A DNA stretch of 64,000 nucleotides, taken from positions 3,696,265 through 3,760,264 of the forward strand of contig NZ_KB913017.1 of the NCBI RefSeq assembly GCF_000383975.1. The letters run 5' to 3'. This stretch comes from Natronorubrum tibetense GA33 (GTDB taxonomy: Archaea; Halobacteriota; Halobacteria; Halobacteriales; Natrialbaceae). Position numbers and translations under genes: made by a program. Position 1 is the first letter of the stretch; each line of letters begins with the position of its first letter. The notes under the pieces were generated by a model. It was not told the DNA's origin. It made no database searches and was given only the letters and a program-made list of their open reading frames with translations. Shown here piece by piece: positions 27,888-36,761 of this stretch.

Positions 27888-29222
27888 ATGTCGTCTCATC
27901 GATCGTCGAGTCGACCCTACGACTCGTCCGGGACAGACCAACACTCCGTCATTTGCGTTGTGGGGCTGGGATACGTCGGCCTCCCGCTCGCGTACGAGTT
28001 CGATCGTGCCGGCCACACCGTCATCGGATTCGATGTCGATACCGAAAAGATTGAGCGACTTCGTTCCGGGGTTGATCCGACCAGCGACGTCGGGGACGAC
28101 GCGATAGCGGATTGTGACGTCTCGTTCACGAACGAACCGGCAGCGGTGAGCGCCGCACGGTTCGTTCTCGTGACCGTCCCCACACCGCTCGACGATCTGA
28201 AGAACCCGGATCTCGAGTTTGTCCGGAGTGCGGGCGAAACGATCGGCCGAAACATCGAACCGGGTACGATCGTGATACTCGAGTCCACGGTCTATCCCGG
28301 AGCCACACGAGAAGTTCTCGCACCTGCGATCGAACAGTCGTCAGGCCTGCAGTGTGGCGAGGACTTCTATGTTGGGTACTCGCCCGAGCGACTCGTTCCC
28401 GGCACCGACGAACACACCATCCGAAACGTCACGAAGATTGTGAGTGCACAAACCGACGAGATCCGCGACGAGATCGCGTCCCTGTACGAGACCATTGTCG
28501 ACGCCGGTGTCCACCGAGCACCGAGCATCGAGGTGGCGGAAACGGCGAAGTGTATCGAGAACATCCAGCGCGATCTGAATATTGCGCTCGTCAACGAGCT
28601 CGCGATCGCGTGTGAAAACCTCGGCGTCGACACGAGAGAGGTGCTCAAGGCAGCTCGTACCAAGTGGAATTTTCACGATTATCGGCCGGGCTTGGTCGGC
28701 GGCCACTGCATCCCGATCGACCCCTTCTACATCATTTACAAGTCCAAACAAAATGGATTCATGCCGCACCTGATACAGCAGGCGCGTGACGTCAACGAGT
28801 ACGTTCCCGTGCACATCGGAAAACTCGTAATCAAGTGTTTGAACAACTGTGACAAGGTTCCCCGACGAAGTTGCGTTCTCGTCCTCGGACTCTCCTACAA
28901 GCCGGGTGTAGGTGACGTTCGAACCTCCGCCATTGATGGGACGATAGCGTATCTCGAAGGATTCGACATCGATGTCGTCGGATACGATCCCTGCACAGAG
29001 AACGACGTCGCACGCGCCGAGTTCGGCATCGAGGTCCAGGAGGAACTGTCGTTCGAGGGCGTCGATGGGATCGTCTTGGCGACGGCCCACGAGGAGTTCC
29101 GATCCATCGATTACGGAACCGCAGCAGAGGACATGGCGGACGACCCGTTCTTCGTCGACGTCAACGCGCTGTTCGACACCGACGAGATGACCGAGTGCGG
29201 ATACGAGTATCGGAGATTGTAA
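27888..29222 (+). CDS. UDP-sugar 6-dehydrogenase (UDP-ManNAc/UDP-GlcNAc type)
   Basis: This 444-residue enzyme oxidises the C6 of a UDP-hexose(amine) to a uronic acid using two NAD+. The N-terminal Rossmann motif is VVGLGYVGLPLAYEFDRAG. YSPERLVPG follows, and the catalytic Cys lies in GLVGGHCIPIDPFYI. The third domain holds LGLSYKPGVGDVR. These features place it in the WecC/TuaD-like family, with WecC-type (UDP-N-acetylmannosamine or glucosamine) features most likely. I chose the ATG at 27888, directly after the previous stop; the open frame upstream overlaps the oxidoreductase gene. Its product would feed the oxidoreductase and glycosyltransferases of this operon. Confidence 0.92.
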   Translation: MSSHRSSSRPYDSSGTDQHSVICVVGLGYVGLPLAYEFDRAGHTVIGFDVDTEKIERLRSGVDPTSDVGDDAIADCDVSFTNEPAAVSAARFVLVTVPTPLDDLKNPDLEFVRSAGETIGRNIEPGTIVILESTVYPGATREVLAPAIEQSSGLQCGEDFYVGYSPERLVPGTDEHTIRNVTKIVSAQTDEIRDEIASLYETIVDAGVHRAPSIEVAETAKCIENIQRDLNIALVNELAIACENLGVDTREVLKAARTKWNFHDYRPGLVGGHCIPIDPFYIIYKSKQNGFMPHLIQQARDVNEYVPVHIGKLVIKCLNNCDKVPRRSCVLVLGLSYKPGVGDVRTSAIDGTIAYLEGFDIDVVGYDPCTENDVARAEFGIEVQEELSFEGVDGIVLATAHEEFRSIDYGTAAEDMADDPFFVDVNALFDTDEMTECGYEYRRL

Positions 29223-29224
29223 TC

Positions 29225-30271
29225 ATGTATCGAAATCATCACATTGGTGTGATCGTACCAGCATACAACGAAGAGGGTCACGTCGGAGACGTCATCCGCG
29301 AGATGCCCGAGTTCGTCGATCGGATCTACGCCGTCGACGACCGGTCGACGGACGGAACGTGGGCCGAAGTGCTGGACGCTGCCGAAACCGGCGCGGGCGA
29401 GCACTCGTCCAGTGGGCTCCGGACGATGTTGACGGATGGCGGTCGAATCGCGAATCGAGGATCCGTTCACGAACGAGTCGGCCAAGTCGTTCCAGTTCGC
29501 CATCACGAGAACAGGGGTGCCGGCGGGTCGATCAAGACGGGCTATCTACTGGCGCTCGTAGATGGGGTCGATATCACGGTCACCGTCGACGGCGACGAGC
29601 AGATGGACCTCGGTCAGATGACGCGCTTGCTCGATCCGATCGTGGAAGGGCGGGTCCAGTACGCGAAAGGAAACCGTTTGCTCCGCACGAAACCGAACAG
29701 AGTGATGCCAACCTGGCGACTCTTCGGGAACGCGGTTCTGACAGTTTTGACGAGTATTGCCAGCGGTTACTGGGGGATAATGGACCCTCAAAATGGGTAC
29801 ACCGCTATTTCACGAGAGGCGCTCGAGACCATCGAGGTCGAGGACCTCTACGAGTACTACGGGTACACCAACGACGTACTCACGAAATTGAACGTTCACA
29901 ATATCCGTGTCGGTGACGTGACGATGAAACCGATCTACGGAGATGAAAAGTCGAGTATCGTATACACGGAATACATTCCCAAAGTATCCGGAATGCTCCT
30001 GCGGAACTTCGTATGGCGACTACAGAAGACCAACCGCGGATGGTTCGTCCACCCACTCGCGCTATCGTACATCGTCGGTGGGATCGCTTCAGGCCTCGCG
30101 GCGGCCATCGGAGTTCGATCGCTGTACGCACACGTAAGTCGAAAAAAAGGCTCGACTGAACGATTCGCGTCGAGCCTCACGCTATTTGCAGTGGGGTGTC
30201 TCTGCATACTGTTCGGTACAGTGTTCGATATACACTGCAACGAGGAGAAGGTGGTGCGTATCCATGACTAG
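29225..30271 (+). CDS. Family 2 glycosyltransferase with C-terminal membrane helices
   Basis: This 348-residue membrane-anchored glycosyltransferase has a GT-A domain with nucleotide-binding start IGVIVPAYNEEGHVGDVI and DxD-type VDGDEQMDLG. It also has the DPM-like loop NGYTAISREALE and two C-terminal hydrophobic helices (about 285-305 and 320-340). The layout resembles dolichol-phosphate sugar synthases, so it may load a sugar on a polyprenyl carrier. An insert at residues 55-90 (EHSSSGLRTMLTDGG) is not standard. The ATG at 29225 lies two bases after the previous stop; the next gene overlaps its end by eight bases. Confidence 0.9.
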   Translation: MYRNHHIGVIVPAYNEEGHVGDVIREMPEFVDRIYAVDDRSTDGTWAEVLDAAETGAGEHSSSGLRTMLTDGGRIANRGSVHERVGQVVPVRHHENRGAGGSIKTGYLLALVDGVDITVTVDGDEQMDLGQMTRLLDPIVEGRVQYAKGNRLLRTKPNRVMPTWRLFGNAVLTVLTSIASGYWGIMDPQNGYTAISREALETIEVEDLYEYYGYTNDVLTKLNVHNIRVGDVTMKPIYGDEKSSIVYTEYIPKVSGMLLRNFVWRLQKTNRGWFVHPLALSYIVGGIASGLAAAIGVRSLYAHVSRKKGSTERFASSLTLFAVGCLCILFGTVFDIHCNEEKVVRIHD

Positions 30272-31361
30272 CGACGGTCTCAGCGTCGTCGTGACGATCC
30301 AGCACCCGTCTAACGTTCACTTTTTCCGAAATGCGATAACCGAATTCAGGAGTCGAGGCGACGACGTTCACGTTTTTGCGCGAGAAAAAGACATTGCGTG
30401 TGAGTTGCTCGACGAGTACGGAATCGAGTATCAACTTCTTGCAGGCGGTTCGTCGAACCTGTACGAACTGGCGAAAGTACAGACGAAATACGAGTACGAG
30501 ATTCTGAAACGCGTTCGAAGCCTCCAGCCCGACGTCCTGCTGGCCGTCAGTGAACCGGCGATCACCCACGCGTCCACCTGTTTCGATTGTCAGAGCGTTT
30601 TGTTTACCGACACCGAGCACGCGACGATCCAGAACTACCTCGCGTATCCGTTCGCCGACGTTATTTGCACCCCGGAATCGTACTGGGACGACCTCGGCAA
30701 CAAACAGGTCAGCTATCCCGGCTTCCACCAGCTCGCGTATCTCCATCCCGATCGTTTCTCGCCAAATCCTCGCGTCCTCGACCACGTCGACGCCGACGAG
30801 GACGATAAACTCGCAGTATTACGTCTCGTATCGTGGGACGCCGCTCACGACATCGGACAGCAGGGGATCGGCGGCGTCGAAACGCTCGTCGAGGGTCTCG
30901 AGCGCAGTGGTGTTCGGGTCCTGATCACCTCAGAGACCGAGTTACCGGCGTCGCTCGAAGATCGCCGGGTCGACCTCCCCGTCCACCAGATCCTCGATCT
31001 GCTCTACTACGCGGACCTGTTCATCGGAGAGAGCGGTTCGATGGCCATCGAGAGCGCCGTTCTTGGCACGCCGACGATCTACGTGTCGTCGCTCTCCGCG
31101 GGAGTTCTCGAGAAACTAGAATCGTGGTACGGACTTCTTTTCAGTCATGCCCAAAGTCCGCCGCCTCAGCAACTCCTCGAAGAGGCGACGACCATCCTCG
31201 AGACTGACTCGTCGGTCTGGGAGTCGCGCCGTCAACGCCTGCTCGAGGAGAACGTGGATATGACGGAGTTCATTCTGGAAATCGTCGATCGAACGGTCGC
31301 GGTACCGAAATCTCGGCCCGGGGCCCTGCAAAAAACGATTGATCGAGTGAGACAGCGATGA
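30264..31361 (+). CDS. DUF354 family protein, probable GT-B-fold glycosyltransferase
   Basis: This 365-residue soluble protein matches the archaeal/bacterial DUF354 family. It has the N-terminal strand VVVTIQHPSNVHFFRN, then GDDVHVFAREKD, and the region GESGSMAIESAVLGTPTIYV, which resembles the donor-binding loop of GT-B glycosyltransferases and UDP-GlcNAc epimerases. The family has no firmly assigned reaction to my knowledge, but it is repeatedly seen in polysaccharide loci. The ATG at 30264 overlaps the end of the GT2 gene (ATGACTAG), and its own stop overlaps the next gene, implying translational coupling. Confidence 0.85.
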   Translation: MTSDGLSVVVTIQHPSNVHFFRNAITEFRSRGDDVHVFAREKDIACELLDEYGIEYQLLAGGSSNLYELAKVQTKYEYEILKRVRSLQPDVLLAVSEPAITHASTCFDCQSVLFTDTEHATIQNYLAYPFADVICTPESYWDDLGNKQVSYPGFHQLAYLHPDRFSPNPRVLDHVDADEDDKLAVLRLVSWDAAHDIGQQGIGGVETLVEGLERSGVRVLITSETELPASLEDRRVDLPVHQILDLLYYADLFIGESGSMAIESAVLGTPTIYVSSLSAGVLEKLESWYGLLFSHAQSPPPQQLLEEATTILETDSSVWESRRQRLLEENVDMTEFILEIVDRTVAVPKSRPGALQKTIDRVRQR

Positions 31362-32239
31362 CGGAGTTGCTCGACGAGTACGAATTCGCACTGTGTCTAA
31401 CCCACGACGTCGACCGCCCGTTCAAGACGTTCCAAGCGCCGTACTACGCGCTGCAGGAACGGGACCCGTCACACCTGCGTTCGTTGCTCAACGACGAGCA
31501 ACCCTACTGGCAGTTCGAGGAGGTAATGAGCCTCGAGGACGATCTCGGTGTTCGGTCGTCGTTCTACTTCCTGAACGAGAAACGGCTCTGGGAGAAGGGA
31601 CTGCGAGAGTGGCTGCGTCCCGAGAGCTGGAAGCTCTACGGCGGCCGGTACCGCATCGAAGACGAGCGGATCGTAAACGTGATTCGAGACCTCGATCGCG
31701 GCGGCTGGGAGGTCGGAATTCACGGCTCCTACGAAACGTACGACGACCGGGGACGGCTGTGGTACGAGAAGGAGACGCTCGAGCGTATCCTGGGGAAGGA
31801 AATCCTCGGCGGGCGCCAGCACTATCTTCGATTGAAACGACCGACGACGTGGGAACACCACCGGGCAATCGGGCTGAAATACGACGCGACGCTCGGGTCG
31901 AACGGCGGATACGGGTTCGACGGACAGTACGACGTCCTTCGACCGTTCAACGACGAGTTCGTCGTGTTCCCGCTCACCGCGATGGAGCGGCCCCTGCTTG
32001 AATCCGCCGGGTCGACGGAGGCAGCGTTGCGCGAGTGTAACCGTCTCCTCGACGAGGCAGCGGCGAACGACGCCGTAATGACCGTGTTGTGGCATCCTCG
32101 GTACTTCAACGAGAGCGAATTCCCCGGATACCGGGAGCTGTACGTCGAGTTGATCGAAGGAGCGCAGGATAGAGGTGGATGGGTGGGACCGTGTGGCGAG
32201 TGTTACGACCGACTTGAACTCGAAGAAATGATACAATGA
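31358..32239 (+). CDS. Polysaccharide deacetylase-like (NodB-fold) protein
   Basis: This 293-residue protein has a NodB-like (beta/alpha) barrel pattern. Metal-binding Asp lies in the opening strand CLTHDVDRPFK, a His-containing second motif is VGIHGSYETY, and WHPRYF near the end fits the last motif. It would remove acetyl (or similar) groups from an amino sugar on a glycan or lipid-linked intermediate. It has no signal peptide, so a cytoplasmic substrate is likely. It overlaps both neighbours by four bases and so is an integral operon member. Closely similar genes accompany FemAB-like transferases in some bacterial exopolysaccharide loci. Confidence 0.8.
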   Translation: MTELLDEYEFALCLTHDVDRPFKTFQAPYYALQERDPSHLRSLLNDEQPYWQFEEVMSLEDDLGVRSSFYFLNEKRLWEKGLREWLRPESWKLYGGRYRIEDERIVNVIRDLDRGGWEVGIHGSYETYDDRGRLWYEKETLERILGKEILGGRQHYLRLKRPTTWEHHRAIGLKYDATLGSNGGYGFDGQYDVLRPFNDEFVVFPLTAMERPLLESAGSTEAALRECNRLLDEAAANDAVMTVLWHPRYFNESEFPGYRELYVELIEGAQDRGGWVGPCGECYDRLELEEMIQ

Positions 32240-33240
32240 GCATCGACATCGACACGCTCGAACCGACCGAACGCGAACAGTGGGACGATTACGTCGAGCA
32301 ATCGCCGATGGGAACGTTCTTTCACCGCTACGACGTCCTAGAGGTCATCGAACGGCACGCGTCCGCCGAGTTGCATCCACTGGTAGGATACAAGGGCCAG
32401 GAACCCGTCGGAATTTTTCCGGTATTCGAGATTCGAAAGGGTGGGGTTTCAACCGCGTTCTCACCGCCACCCGGACTCGGATTGCCGTTTTTGGGGCCTG
32501 CCCACCTCAACGAGAACAAGCTCAAACGCAGAAAGCTCGAGCAACGACGGAAACGGTTCGTCGACGGCTGTCTCGAGTGGATCGACGAGGTGTCTGGACC
32601 TCGATACACGCGGATCTGTACGTCGGTCACCTACGACGATCCGCGGCCGTTCAGCTGGAACGACTACGACACGAGGCCGCTACACACCTATCTACTCGAC
32701 CTCGATCGGGACGAGGAACAGCTCAAACGATCCTTCTCGAAGTCGCTCCGTCGCTACCTCGATCCCGACGATTCGGATCGATTCTCCATCGAAGAAGGCG
32801 GCACCGACGCGATCGGCTTCATCCACGAGCAGATCCGGTCGAGATACGAGGCGCAGGGGCGGCGGTACCGGGTACCGCTCGAGTTTCTCACGGACCTGTT
32901 CGAATCGCTCCCGGACGGACGCGTTCGTCCGTATGTCGCGGATGTAGACGGCGAGCGAGCGAGCGGAATCATTGTCTTCGAGGGCCAGTCGACGATCTAC
33001 TACTCGGAGGGTGGCGGAAAGCCCGACGTGGAGTACCCGATAAACGATCTGCTCCACTGGCGAATCATTCGGGACGCCAAAGATCGGGGGGTCGAAACGT
33101 ACGACCTCCACGGGGCCGATTCTCCGCGAATCTGCGAGTACAAGTCGAAGTTCAACCCCGATCTGGGGACGTACTACGAACTGGAGAACGGGACCCCCCT
33201 GATGAACGTCGTCTCGAATCTCTACCAGAAGTACAGATAG
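32236..33240 (+). CDS. FemAB-like peptidyl/aminoacyl transferase (GNAT fold), copy 1
   Basis: This 334-residue soluble protein has the two-GNAT layout of FemAB/MprF-type transferases. The N-half holds SPMGTFFHRYDVLEVIE, PVGIFPVFE and SPPPGLGLPFLGP; the C-half has an acyl/aminoacyl-binding core including YEAQGRRYRVPLEF, ASGIIVFEGQSTIYYSEGG and CEYKSKFNP. Family members attach amino acids from aminoacyl-tRNA to peptidoglycan precursors in bacteria. Archaea lack murein, so here the acceptor is probably the glycan built by this operon. It overlaps the previous stop by four bases. A paralogue lies at 35543-36541. Confidence 0.85.
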   Translation: MSIDIDTLEPTEREQWDDYVEQSPMGTFFHRYDVLEVIERHASAELHPLVGYKGQEPVGIFPVFEIRKGGVSTAFSPPPGLGLPFLGPAHLNENKLKRRKLEQRRKRFVDGCLEWIDEVSGPRYTRICTSVTYDDPRPFSWNDYDTRPLHTYLLDLDRDEEQLKRSFSKSLRRYLDPDDSDRFSIEEGGTDAIGFIHEQIRSRYEAQGRRYRVPLEFLTDLFESLPDGRVRPYVADVDGERASGIIVFEGQSTIYYSEGGGKPDVEYPINDLLHWRIIRDAKDRGVETYDLHGADSPRICEYKSKFNPDLGTYYELENGTPLMNVVSNLYQKYR

Positions 33241-33315
33241 CGGCGCCAAATCGAAGGTACCCCATGTTCGTACGACGAATCCGATCTCCATACAGCCGTT
33301 TACAGCAAGGTACGA

Positions 33316-34776
33316 ATGAGAAGTGACCTCGTATCGAGCGTCACGTCCGAGTTCGCAGGAAGAGCTTTCCACGCCCTGATGGCCGGCGTGTTGCTCGTAT
33401 TCCTCACTCGGTCGCTAGGTGCAGAGTCGTACGGATTGCTCGCGCTGGCGATCTCTGTCTTCGCGTTTTTCAGGTTGTTCAGCGAAATGGGAATCGCTCG
33501 GTCTGCTGCGAGATACGTCGCGGAGTTCAAATCGTCAGAGCCGGCGAAAGCAGACACTGTCGTCGTCGAATCGCGGCTGCTCGCGATCGTTGCAGCGATC
33601 GCAGTCGCGCTGATTCTCGTCGTCTCAGCGGACGTGATCGCCGACGTGCTCGACGAACCGTCGATCGCACCCGTCATCGTCGTTGGTTCGGGTATCGTGC
33701 TATTTTACTCCCTGCACCAGTACAACCGAATTCTTCTGCAGGGGTACGAGAACGTCATCGCGAGTGCGAAGCTTCACGCCCTCGAAGCGCTGTTCACGGG
33801 CCTGTTCGTGATCGGATTCGTCCTCTACGAACCGTCCGCGGTGACCGCGGTCCTCGGATACGTCTTCGGATACGGATCGGCGGCGATCGTCGGGTTCGTC
33901 ATGATCGCCAGGGTTCGGAGTCCGGACGAAACGGGGGAGAGAGATCGATCCGAAATCCGGTACCAGGTTCTCCGGTACAACGTTCCGCTGACCGTGACGA
34001 GACTGTCCGACGTCGTTGACCGACAGGTGGACATCCTCCTCGTGGGCTACTTTATTAATCCGCTGGCCGTCGCGTTCTACACGATCGGGAAAGAAATCTC
34101 GCAGCTCGTCAGCGTCCCTGCGGCTTCGCTCGGCTTCGCACTTTCGCCGACTTACGGTGCTGACAAGGCGGCTGGGCGGGGGAAGAACGCCGCAGCCCTC
34201 TACCAGGAGAGTCTGAACAAGACGCTCATATTTTATGTCCCCGCTGCTGTCGGGATCATCCTCGTCGCAGACGTCGCGATTCCGAGTATCTTTGGCGACG
34301 AGTACACCGGTGCGATTGTCGTTGTGCAAATTCTCGCGTTGTTCGTCTTCTTCGAGGGACTCGCCTCCATTTCGAGCCCTGCCGTCGATTACCTCGGCCG
34401 AGCTCGATCGAAAGCGATCGTCAAATTCATTACGTCGTTAGGAAATCTCATTTTGAACATACTGTTAATTCCGGTCGTAGGTGTCGTTGGCGCTGCGATT
34501 GCGACCGTCATCACGCACGGTCTGTATTCGTTCGCCACCGTCTACATCGTCTACACGGAACTGCCGTTCGACGTCCCAAGCATCGGCCGTTGTCTCTTAC
34601 GGGTGTTGGTGCTTTCCTTCGTGATGGGAACGGCCGTTCACGGACTCACCCAGGCGTTCACGGGGTACACGGCACTGATACTGGGTGTAACGATTGGAAC
34701 CGGTATCTGGCTCTTCGCCTGTCACGCGCTTGATCTCATCGATTACGGCGAGATAGTGACTATGCTCAAAAACTGA
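33316..34776 (+). CDS. Wzx-type polysaccharide flippase
   Basis: This 486-residue integral membrane protein of the MOP/MATE superfamily should move lipid-linked oligosaccharide across the membrane. It has about 14 hydrophobic helices. Its start is SSVTSEFAGRAFHALMAGVL, followed by TRSLGAESYGLLALAISVF and the conserved RLFSEMGIARSAARYVAEF, all standard for Wzx-type proteins. PTYGADKAAGRGKNAA sits in the middle loop. It follows the FemAB-like gene by 75 bases, in the same direction, and closes the main assembly operon. Confidence 0.92.
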   Translation: MRSDLVSSVTSEFAGRAFHALMAGVLLVFLTRSLGAESYGLLALAISVFAFFRLFSEMGIARSAARYVAEFKSSEPAKADTVVVESRLLAIVAAIAVALILVVSADVIADVLDEPSIAPVIVVGSGIVLFYSLHQYNRILLQGYENVIASAKLHALEALFTGLFVIGFVLYEPSAVTAVLGYVFGYGSAAIVGFVMIARVRSPDETGERDRSEIRYQVLRYNVPLTVTRLSDVVDRQVDILLVGYFINPLAVAFYTIGKEISQLVSVPAASLGFALSPTYGADKAAGRGKNAAALYQESLNKTLIFYVPAAVGIILVADVAIPSIFGDEYTGAIVVVQILALFVFFEGLASISSPAVDYLGRARSKAIVKFITSLGNLILNILLIPVVGVVGAAIATVITHGLYSFATVYIVYTELPFDVPSIGRCLLRVLVLSFVMGTAVHGLTQAFTGYTALILGVTIGTGIWLFACHALDLIDYGEIVTMLKN

Positions 34777-34882
34777 TTCCACAGGGGTACGTAACACGAT
34801 GCGAGCGGTGAGTTCGGCCGCTATTATACGGCAGTCCTGTCCAAGTGTTACAGCTACGTCGTTCGTGCTGGAGGGGGCAATC

Positions 34883-35476
34883 ATGGACGTGCTTTCCGGG
34901 TCGTTCGAAAAAATACGTACCGAGTCCCTCGTGTACTATCACGACGGTGCGATACCGAATATTGCGATTCCCAGTCGGGATTTGAATGTTGAATGGGTTG
35001 CGGAGGAATTAATAAATACTGTCGTAGAATCAAGCAACCGACGGGAGAGATTTTTTCATTTCCTCGATTCAGGGTACAGCGGCCTACTCGCACACGACGA
35101 CGAGTCTTGGACCGCGTACGGATGGATCTGTACGCCGAGATCCGACAGGGTTCCGATCCAACTCCCCGACTGGATCGGGGACCTCGATACGTATTGGTTG
35201 TTCTTTGCCAGAACGAGAGAAGGGGATCGCGGGGAAGGATGGCACAAGTATCTTCTCGCCGAACGGCTGCGAGCGATCTACGAATACGACCTCGGTTCGT
35301 CGATTTACACTGACACCGACATCGACAACGTCTCGCGATTTTCGATAGTGTCGAGCGGATTCGGACCGGCAGGAACGCTTAGAACGTACAGTCTGGGCTA
35401 TCCACCATTCGATATGAAAAAGATCGGGCGGTGGAACTGGGACACGTCGCATCCGCCGCTTCCCGAATCAGAGTGA
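34883..35476 (+). CDS. GNAT-like acyltransferase, putative
   Basis: This protein of about 197 residues begins MDVLSGSFEKIRTESLVYYH. The central part (SGYSGLLAHDDESWTAYGWI, then YWLFFARTREGDRGEGWHKY) looks like the strands and acetyl-CoA loop region of a GNAT fold, ending in FSIVSSGFGPAGTLRTYSLG. I prefer the ATG at 34883; an earlier ATG at 34799 would add 28 residues with no clear pattern. Its place between the flippase and a FemAB-like gene supports a role in decorating the glycan. Assignment is by pattern and context only. Confidence 0.6.
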   Translation: MDVLSGSFEKIRTESLVYYHDGAIPNIAIPSRDLNVEWVAEELINTVVESSNRRERFFHFLDSGYSGLLAHDDESWTAYGWICTPRSDRVPIQLPDWIGDLDTYWLFFARTREGDRGEGWHKYLLAERLRAIYEYDLGSSIYTDTDIDNVSRFSIVSSGFGPAGTLRTYSLGYPPFDMKKIGRWNWDTSHPPLPESE

Positions 35477-35542
35477 ATTCGAGTTCTCCGTCTGCCGACC
35501 AGATATCGAATACGTTCCGGTAGTCGATCAATTCGATGCGCG

Positions 35543-36541
35543 TCACCGGAAGCGCTTGTACAGTTCCTTCACTCCGTTCATCGCTTTACTTCCTCGTTCG
35601 AGCGTGTAGTAGGACCGGATCTCGGGATTAAATTTGGCCTTGTACTTACAGAGGCGGGGATTGTTTGCCCCGGCGAGATCGAATCGTTCGATACCGCGTT
35701 CGTGGGCTTGGCGGATATAGTACCAGACGACGAGATCTGTCACGGGTAAATCGAATTCGTAATCGGCTACCCCTTGCCAAGCGAGAATCACCTCGTCGTT
35801 CTCCAGTGTGAGATCGCCGCCGACGAACTCACCTTCCGCTCGACAGATGTACGCGCGCATGGTCCCTTCGGGTAGCGCTCGATAGAGATCGCGAGCGAAG
35901 GACTCGGGGACATTGAACGCGACGCCTTGCTCGGCGTGACGGTTCTGTGCCATGTTGATGATTCTCCCGACGTCCGCCTCGTCGCCTTCGAGAAGTTCGT
36001 ACTCGGCGTCGTCAGCATGGCGAACGTTCGACCGGATGTCACCGCTGAACGTCATAAACAGGTCGTCGGAATCGGGCGTGATGTCGACCTCGTAGGTGAA
36101 CTCCGGGGTCGCCTTGAAGTCGTTCCAGATGAACGGACGGGGATCGTTGTAGGCCGGGTGAGTTCGAACGTGGACGTAGCGAGGGTCGACGGTCTCCTGT
36201 AGTTTCACGTCGACAGCCTCAATAAACCGACGGTGGCGCTTTTCGGCCTTTCGTCGTTTCAGCTTTTCGTGGTTGAGTAAAACGGGACCCAGGTAACTGA
36301 TCTTTAGGTCGGGAGGCGGGGAGAGCGCAATGCGAATCGGGCCCCGCGACAACGCGAAAACCGGGAACAGTCCGATGGGTTCGTCCCCCTTGTAGCCACA
36401 GAACGGATGCAGAGTCGCGTTTGAGTACTCTCCCATCACCTTGAGCGCTTCGAAGCGATGGAAAGGGGTAGTCTGTGGAGAGCGCTCGATGAGGCTGTTC
36501 CATTCGTCTGCGTCGTCGAGACGCGCGACCTCGATACTCAT
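35543..36541 (-). CDS. FemAB-like peptidyl/aminoacyl transferase (GNAT fold), copy 2
   Basis: This 332-residue paralogue of 32236-33240 lies on the opposite strand. The two share SPxxTxFHR at the start, then LHP-GYKG-EPIGLFPVF, SPPPDLKI-YLGP, and NHEKLKRRKAEKRHRRF, and both end with the CKYKAKFNPEI / LYKRFR type of tail. Similarity is moderate, so the duplication is old, and the two may add different residues. The gene converges with the GNAT-like gene and has its own promoter region to the right. Confidence 0.85.
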   Translation of the reverse strand: MSIEVARLDDADEWNSLIERSPQTTPFHRFEALKVMGEYSNATLHPFCGYKGDEPIGLFPVFALSRGPIRIALSPPPDLKISYLGPVLLNHEKLKRRKAEKRHRRFIEAVDVKLQETVDPRYVHVRTHPAYNDPRPFIWNDFKATPEFTYEVDITPDSDDLFMTFSGDIRSNVRHADDAEYELLEGDEADVGRIINMAQNRHAEQGVAFNVPESFARDLYRALPEGTMRAYICRAEGEFVGGDLTLENDEVILAWQGVADYEFDLPVTDLVVWYYIRQAHERGIERFDLAGANNPRLCKYKAKFNPEIRSYYTLERGSKAMNGVKELYKRFR

Positions 36542-36761
36542 CTAATCACCTGTCCGGATACAAGGAGGTATCGTGTCTGCGTTACGTAATATATCATCAT
36601 GAACGTGGAACACTGGCGATCGGACCCAGTGTCAGTGGTTGTCGGAGTTACTCATTACCGCATCGAATGGCATAATAAGTGCGGCATGGGCTTTCAACGT
36701 CCGGAAATCGAACCTGCTGGCAAGATGGTGACTGATCGGTTGGTCCGCTGCACCGTCGGGA

